Of a stretch of DNA of 64,000 bases, positions 60,301 through 64,000 are shown one piece after another. Numbering within the stretch: the first letter of the stretch is position 1; every line of letters begins with the position of its first letter. Both the position numbers and the translations under genes were made by a program. The notes under the pieces were generated by a model. It saw nothing but the letters and a program-made list of their open reading frames with translations, was not told the DNA's origin and searched no databases. The DNA is from Phyllostachys edulis (Eukaryota > Streptophyta > Magnoliopsida > Poales > Poaceae), in assembly GCA_036346405.1 (NCBI GenBank), contig CM070567.1, positions 43,629,470-43,693,469 of the forward strand. Direction: 5' to 3'.

Positions 60301-62426
60301 TGCTCCATAGACTATTTGTGGGTGAGACCAACTTTGTTGGTTTCCTCTCTTAGTGAACTCACTGTGGAAATTAGTTTGAGCATGTTGCTGTTAGGAAATT
60401 GAGAACTTGTGCATTATAATTTTGTTCAAGTTCTTGTTTTTGAAAAATTATAGAAAGTGCAATATAGCTCCAAATGAGATGAACTCAATTGTGTTATTCA
60501 TCTCATGAGGTGCTGGTCTTACAGTAAAATTTCAGCTTCGCTGCTGTTATAGAAAATGTTGCCTCATAATTAAATTAGTGAATAGTGCAGTTTGGTAATT
60601 AATAGGCTGAGCAGAATTGATTTCATCATATCTTTTGCATTGAGAATCCAAATCAATTGGTTCTTGTTGCTAAATTCATGATAAATCATTGTCTTGCTGC
60701 TGTAAAATTTTCAGAGAATTTGGAGTTCGTTTGCTGTGCTATCTTTGTTGCCTTTCGTCGTTCTTATCGGTTCTTTATCGCTTTTCCGTTAGGATTCGAC
60801 ATTTGTGGTGATCCCGAGAGCAACCCTCTGCCACAATTTGACCACCAGCAACAAGGCAAGCAGTTTGACTATTTCCATCATTGTCCCATTACTTTAAAGC
60901 TTAATATATTGTTTTAATTCTATGTATGCATGCTACTTTGTGTTAAATGTCGCTAGCGAGCCTATAGTTGCATGATCTGTAGGAATTGTTTATCCTCTAC
61001 TACCATGAGCCTAGGTTATTTGCTGTGGTGGGAGCTCGTTGGATGAGCTCTTATCGCTTAGTAGTTTCGATGTAAATTGCTTAGACATGCTTAGTTATCG
61101 GTAGAAATGGGCGATCATCGACTTAGTCGATGGTCTTGATCACTCAAAAATGATTATTACTCCTATATGTCCAGCACTTGTGCTTTGTTTAATTGTAAAA
61201 TCAAAACTGAAAATAAAAGATTGATTTAGACTTGGGCATATTGGATGGATGGTGCGGTTTTTGGATGTGGTGGTATGCTGGGTCCCTAAGGACCGAGTAC
61301 TTGGGTCACTAAGCCAAGCGATTTCAAGATACTAACCACGCGAGGGCATATGGAACCCTCTTGACTAAGTACTCTAGGAGGTGTTAATTATGAGCGAGCT
61401 CGGTTGGTGTGTTTTCAAAACAAATGTATATGTATAGTGTGGGAGGAGCATTAGCTTCCGGAAGGTTGTGATGTCTCCTTCTCCCGTGGGTTGTGCAGCT
61501 CGTAATTAGCATTCATCCTTTGGAAAGGTCTCGTAGGACTTAGCCGTGCAAAGACACCTTCGGAAGTGTGCGTAAAGGAAAGGCGGTGCGACATGTGGGT
61601 ACAGTGGTACACCTGCAGGATAAAACTATTGAATAGCCTCGTCCTAGGTTATGGACATGCTTGGTAAGGTCGTTCAAGACTAGACTACAACCTTTAATTA
61701 AAACTTGACATGGTTGGTATGAGCGGGAGTTCATGCTATTGTTGTGGTGACTTGGGTTAGTCACTTCGAGTGATTGTTCTTGTTGTTGTTACTATGTTAT
61801 TATCCGTGGTTACTTCAACATTTAAAAATGCTTTGTCAAATTGCCTTCAATCTATTATGTTATTGCAAATAAATGTTGCTTTATGCTAAAATGAGTCCAA
61901 AGCCTCATCCACTTAAATAAAGCTTGCATGTAGCTATTTATAGTTCGTTATCTCACACGTAAGTCTTGCGGAGTACTTTATGTACTCATCGCCGTGGTTG
62001 TGGTAATTTTTGTGGCTTTTGTTGCAGAGGAAGAAGGAGAGCTCCAAGAGCCTCTCTTTTGTGCTACGTGTTGCGCTTTCTTGACGACTAGCTTGGCGGT
62101 CCTGTCGAGATGCCTAGGGTTAAGGCACACCGATTGGCTTTGTGTTATAGCCATCTTTATGGCACTTTTGCTTCATTGTTATCTTTTGTATTTATTGCTA
62201 TTTGGCCTAAGGGCCTCTCTTTTGTAATATCTATTCCATATTAATATTAACTTCGGTTTGTTGCTTATGTTCTATGTGTTGTATGGAATTGATACATTCT
62301 TTTGTTGTGAGGTATGTATACCGCATTCAGGAGTATACATCTCTCGAGACCGGTTTATTTGGTTGATAATACTAGGGTCAATCGGATGACTAAGTATTAT
62401 GAGCCTAATAAACGTCGAGTCTCACA
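57389..62426 (+). mobile_element. LTR F: 5' LTR of a Del/Tekay-like gypsy element, 5.0 kb
   Basis: Starts TGTAACATCCCAAATG, ends CGAGTCTCACA, and is followed by TTGGTATCGAGCC. TG...CA ends, a promoter-like region around 58760-58830 (AAGTATAAGAACACCCCCACC), a GACCTCC-rich repeat zone (57950-60050), hairpins at 61113-61135 and 62309-62343, and the GTAAGTCTTGCGGAGTAC box (about 61959-61976). The pentamer before it is CAGCT; the other end lies outside the window. LTRs of about 5 kb are at the long end for plant gypsy elements. Confidence 0.9.
57950..60050 (+). repeat. Degenerate GACCTCC-based tandem repeat in LTR F
   Basis: Dozens of (G)GACCTCC(C) words. Between about 59510 and 59880 they form a degenerate array with a period of about 35-40 bp, roughly GATCTGGACCGTCCAGGACC then TCCC and a few variable bases. 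Looser copies, often next to GTTGGATC or GGATTTAAATCCAA words, extend on the left to about 57950. Confidence 0.75.
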
Positions 62427-62430
62427 AAAG

Positions 62431-62443
62431 TTGGTATCGAGCC
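62431..62443 (+). promoter_or_regulatory. Primer-binding site of the Del/Tekay-like element
   Basis: TTGGTATCGAGCC, four bases after the LTR end, fits the initiator-Met tRNA PBS (TGGTATCAGAGCC type) with one base missing. Confidence 0.75.
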
Positions 62444-63195
62444 GTTATGACCGTAGTAACGCAAGCTTGGTCGCCCCTTAGGATATTTTGAAAACCTATT
62501 TTCAAAGCATCAAATGAGTTTTGAAAGCTTAGGTAAATTCTCGGATTTTATTCCTTACCTATCTTAGCTTTCTCTTCTCATCCCACTCTAATTTGAGTTT
62601 TAAAAGTTGTTTTCCTCTCTTCCTTCTACAAAATAGTTGTTATCGATTAACACTGGTTTTTGGGAGAACCAATGAGATTGGCAAATTGAAGTGTGAGCTG
62701 CCCACTACAAGGTTTTGAAGTTACAGTCGGTGATTCGACAAGGAGCTTGGATCTAAAACTGGACAGCAAGCATCAAATTTCCGGACAGCAGTCTCAAAGG
62801 TGTCTAATTAGGATAGATAATGAGAGGTTAATCAACTAAAACTTGTGGGAATAAAAGGGTAAGATGTGATACTAGTTAGCTAAGTATCTAACACTTATTT
62901 CGCTGCATTAACCTTGCTCTCTAATAGTTTTAGATCTCATCTTACAATCTGATTTTTGATCTTCTCGACCAATTACTCGTTCATTCAATACGGGTTAGTT
63001 GAGTTGAGAAGTTGAGCCTTGCGTTTGGTGTTTCTTGGCTGTTTTTAGGGTCTTTTAGAAGCTTTTTAAAGTTTAAATAACCGCTGATTTTGGCTTTCGT
63101 TTGGGGTGATATCCCATTCCCCTAGTCGATCGCTTTTGCCTTCTTTAAGGCTTTGTTTTTGGGTCTAGTTGCTAACCAAATTTCCTTGTAACAGG
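62444..63195 (+). other. 5' leader of the Del/Tekay-like element
   Basis: About 750 bp of AT-rich untranslated leader between PBS and gag. No ORF of note; in contrast to the fragment at 37.3-39.3 kb it has no leader ORF. Confidence 0.6.
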
Positions 63196-64000
63196 ATGGC
63201 CGGACGCACTCGTAGCGGCCAAGGCCAGTCAGCTGGTCCGGACGAGGAGCTTCCTCCTCCTCCGACCATGGCCGAGGTTCTTCTTCGAATCGGCGCAACC
63301 GCGGATGACCGGAGAGTTCTCTCGGGCGTCATCGCGCGCAACACCACCGCACTTACGGAGCTTGAGGATCCGGGCGTGAATGCCCATCGGCCGCGTGGAG
63401 GACTCGCGGAGTTTCTTCGTACTCGCCCCTACCTTTTCCGGTCGAGGATCCTTTGGATGCGGACGATTGGCCGTCTTGTGGAGCGTAAGCCAGATCGCGC
63501 AGCGCGATGCGAACACGAAAGCTGTTCGCATCGCACCGGTGGAGGTGCGGCTTTGTCATGGTGGGAGAGCTTTCTCGCCATGCAGCCCGTGGATCACACC
63601 GTCTCTTGGGAGGAGTTTCAGATCGCCTTCCGTCGGGCTCACATCCTGCCGGTTTGATGGAGATCAAGAAGCAGGAGTTTCTTGCGCTCAAGCAAGGGCG
63701 TAGCTCGATCATGGAGTATGTCTACGAGTTCAACCATCTAGCTCGTTATGCTCCTGAGGATGTGGCCACCGATATGGCTAAGGTGCCAAGTTCAGCGTGG
63801 CTTGTCCGAGGAGTGAAGGACAAGCTATCCATTGTCGACTTCCCGATTTTCGGACCTTGGTCGACAAGGCCATCGTCGCGAGCATGCGGCTCGAGAGCTT
63901 ATGGACTCCATAGCGCAAGTGGGAGGCCCATAAGTCATCTGAGGCGATTCTTCCGTCCCGCTTGGGCGATCTCGGGGTACCACTCTCACTCTTGGCGCCC
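63196..64000 (+). pseudogene. Gag of the Del/Tekay-like element, frameshifted, runs off the window
   Basis: The ATG at 63196 opens MAGRTRSGQGQSAGPDEELP and PPPPTMAEVL, a typical proline-rich gag N-terminus. The retrotransposon gag core follows in more than one frame: PVEDPLDADDW-type coding in another frame near 63435-63475, ALSWWESFLAMQP and SWEEFQIAFRRAHI in the first frame. A one-base deletion near 63645 moves MEIKKQEFLALKQGRSSIME (from 63657) into the next frame. At least three frame changes make this copy defective. Protease and pol lie outside. Confidence 0.8.

Noticed and set aside
62431..62443. tRNA gene fragments at PBS sites (also 8349, 37269, 22820)
   Set aside because: Only 10-18 bases match tRNA 3' ends, and each follows an LTR end; they are primer-binding sites.

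Overview
The window is nuclear DNA from a plant, almost certainly a grass. The evidence is intron-containing genes with GT-AG introns, a nuclear psaN gene for a thylakoid-lumen photosystem I subunit, CACTA/hAT/SINE elements, and deeply nested LTR retrotransposons, some with LTRs of 4.6-5.0 kb. I cannot name the species from sequence alone. About 90% of the window is transposable-element DNA. Only two host genes can be supported, both on the minus strand: psaN (18796-19426, 3 exons, 146 aa) and a chloroplast-type member of the isocitrate lyase/PEP mutase superfamily (46100-51094, 7 exons, 342 aa).

Layout. 1-6713: two long gypsy-type LTRs, A (ends 2442) and C (2443-6713), with a small solo-LTR-like insert at 3402-3811. 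6714-8517: remains of a Ty1/copia element whose LTR has a polypurine tract on its left and a primer-binding site on its right. 8518-18470: a short non-autonomous hAT element split by a 9.1-kb CACTA element (8956-18082, TSD TGG) that carries a broken TNP2 transposase and a second gene ending in a Ulp1-like protease domain. 18796-19760: psaN and its promoter. 19757-45047: a second copia element, split by a Tat/Grande-like gypsy element (from 21532), which in turn holds a solo LTR (E, 28108-32679). It is also split by a deleted Del-like fragment (37140-39350) and by a solo LTR in its own 3' LTR (D, 40322-45020). 45048-53926: the PEP-mutase-like gene with a SINE and a MULE-like element in its 3.1-kb intron, followed by small DNA transposons. 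53927-55064: a 1.1-kb imperfect inverted repeat. 55116-57388: a minus-strand copia element. 57389-64000: the 5' LTR (F, 5.0 kb), primer-binding site and broken gag of a Del/Tekay-like gypsy element that runs off the window.

Among the unusual signals, the strongest is a set of RNA-type hairpins that recur at matching places in the long LTRs A-F. Their stem sequences differ almost completely between copies while the pairing is kept, so they look like conserved structure. Others are the CACTA element with a third, internal subterminal-repeat array; the reading frame between primer-binding site and gag in the 37.3-39.3 kb fragment; the antisense gene in the Tat-like element; and the long inverted repeat at 54-55 kb.

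Coordinates of TSD-bounded elements and of the exons of both host genes were read base by base. Domain assignments rest on motif recognition without database searches.
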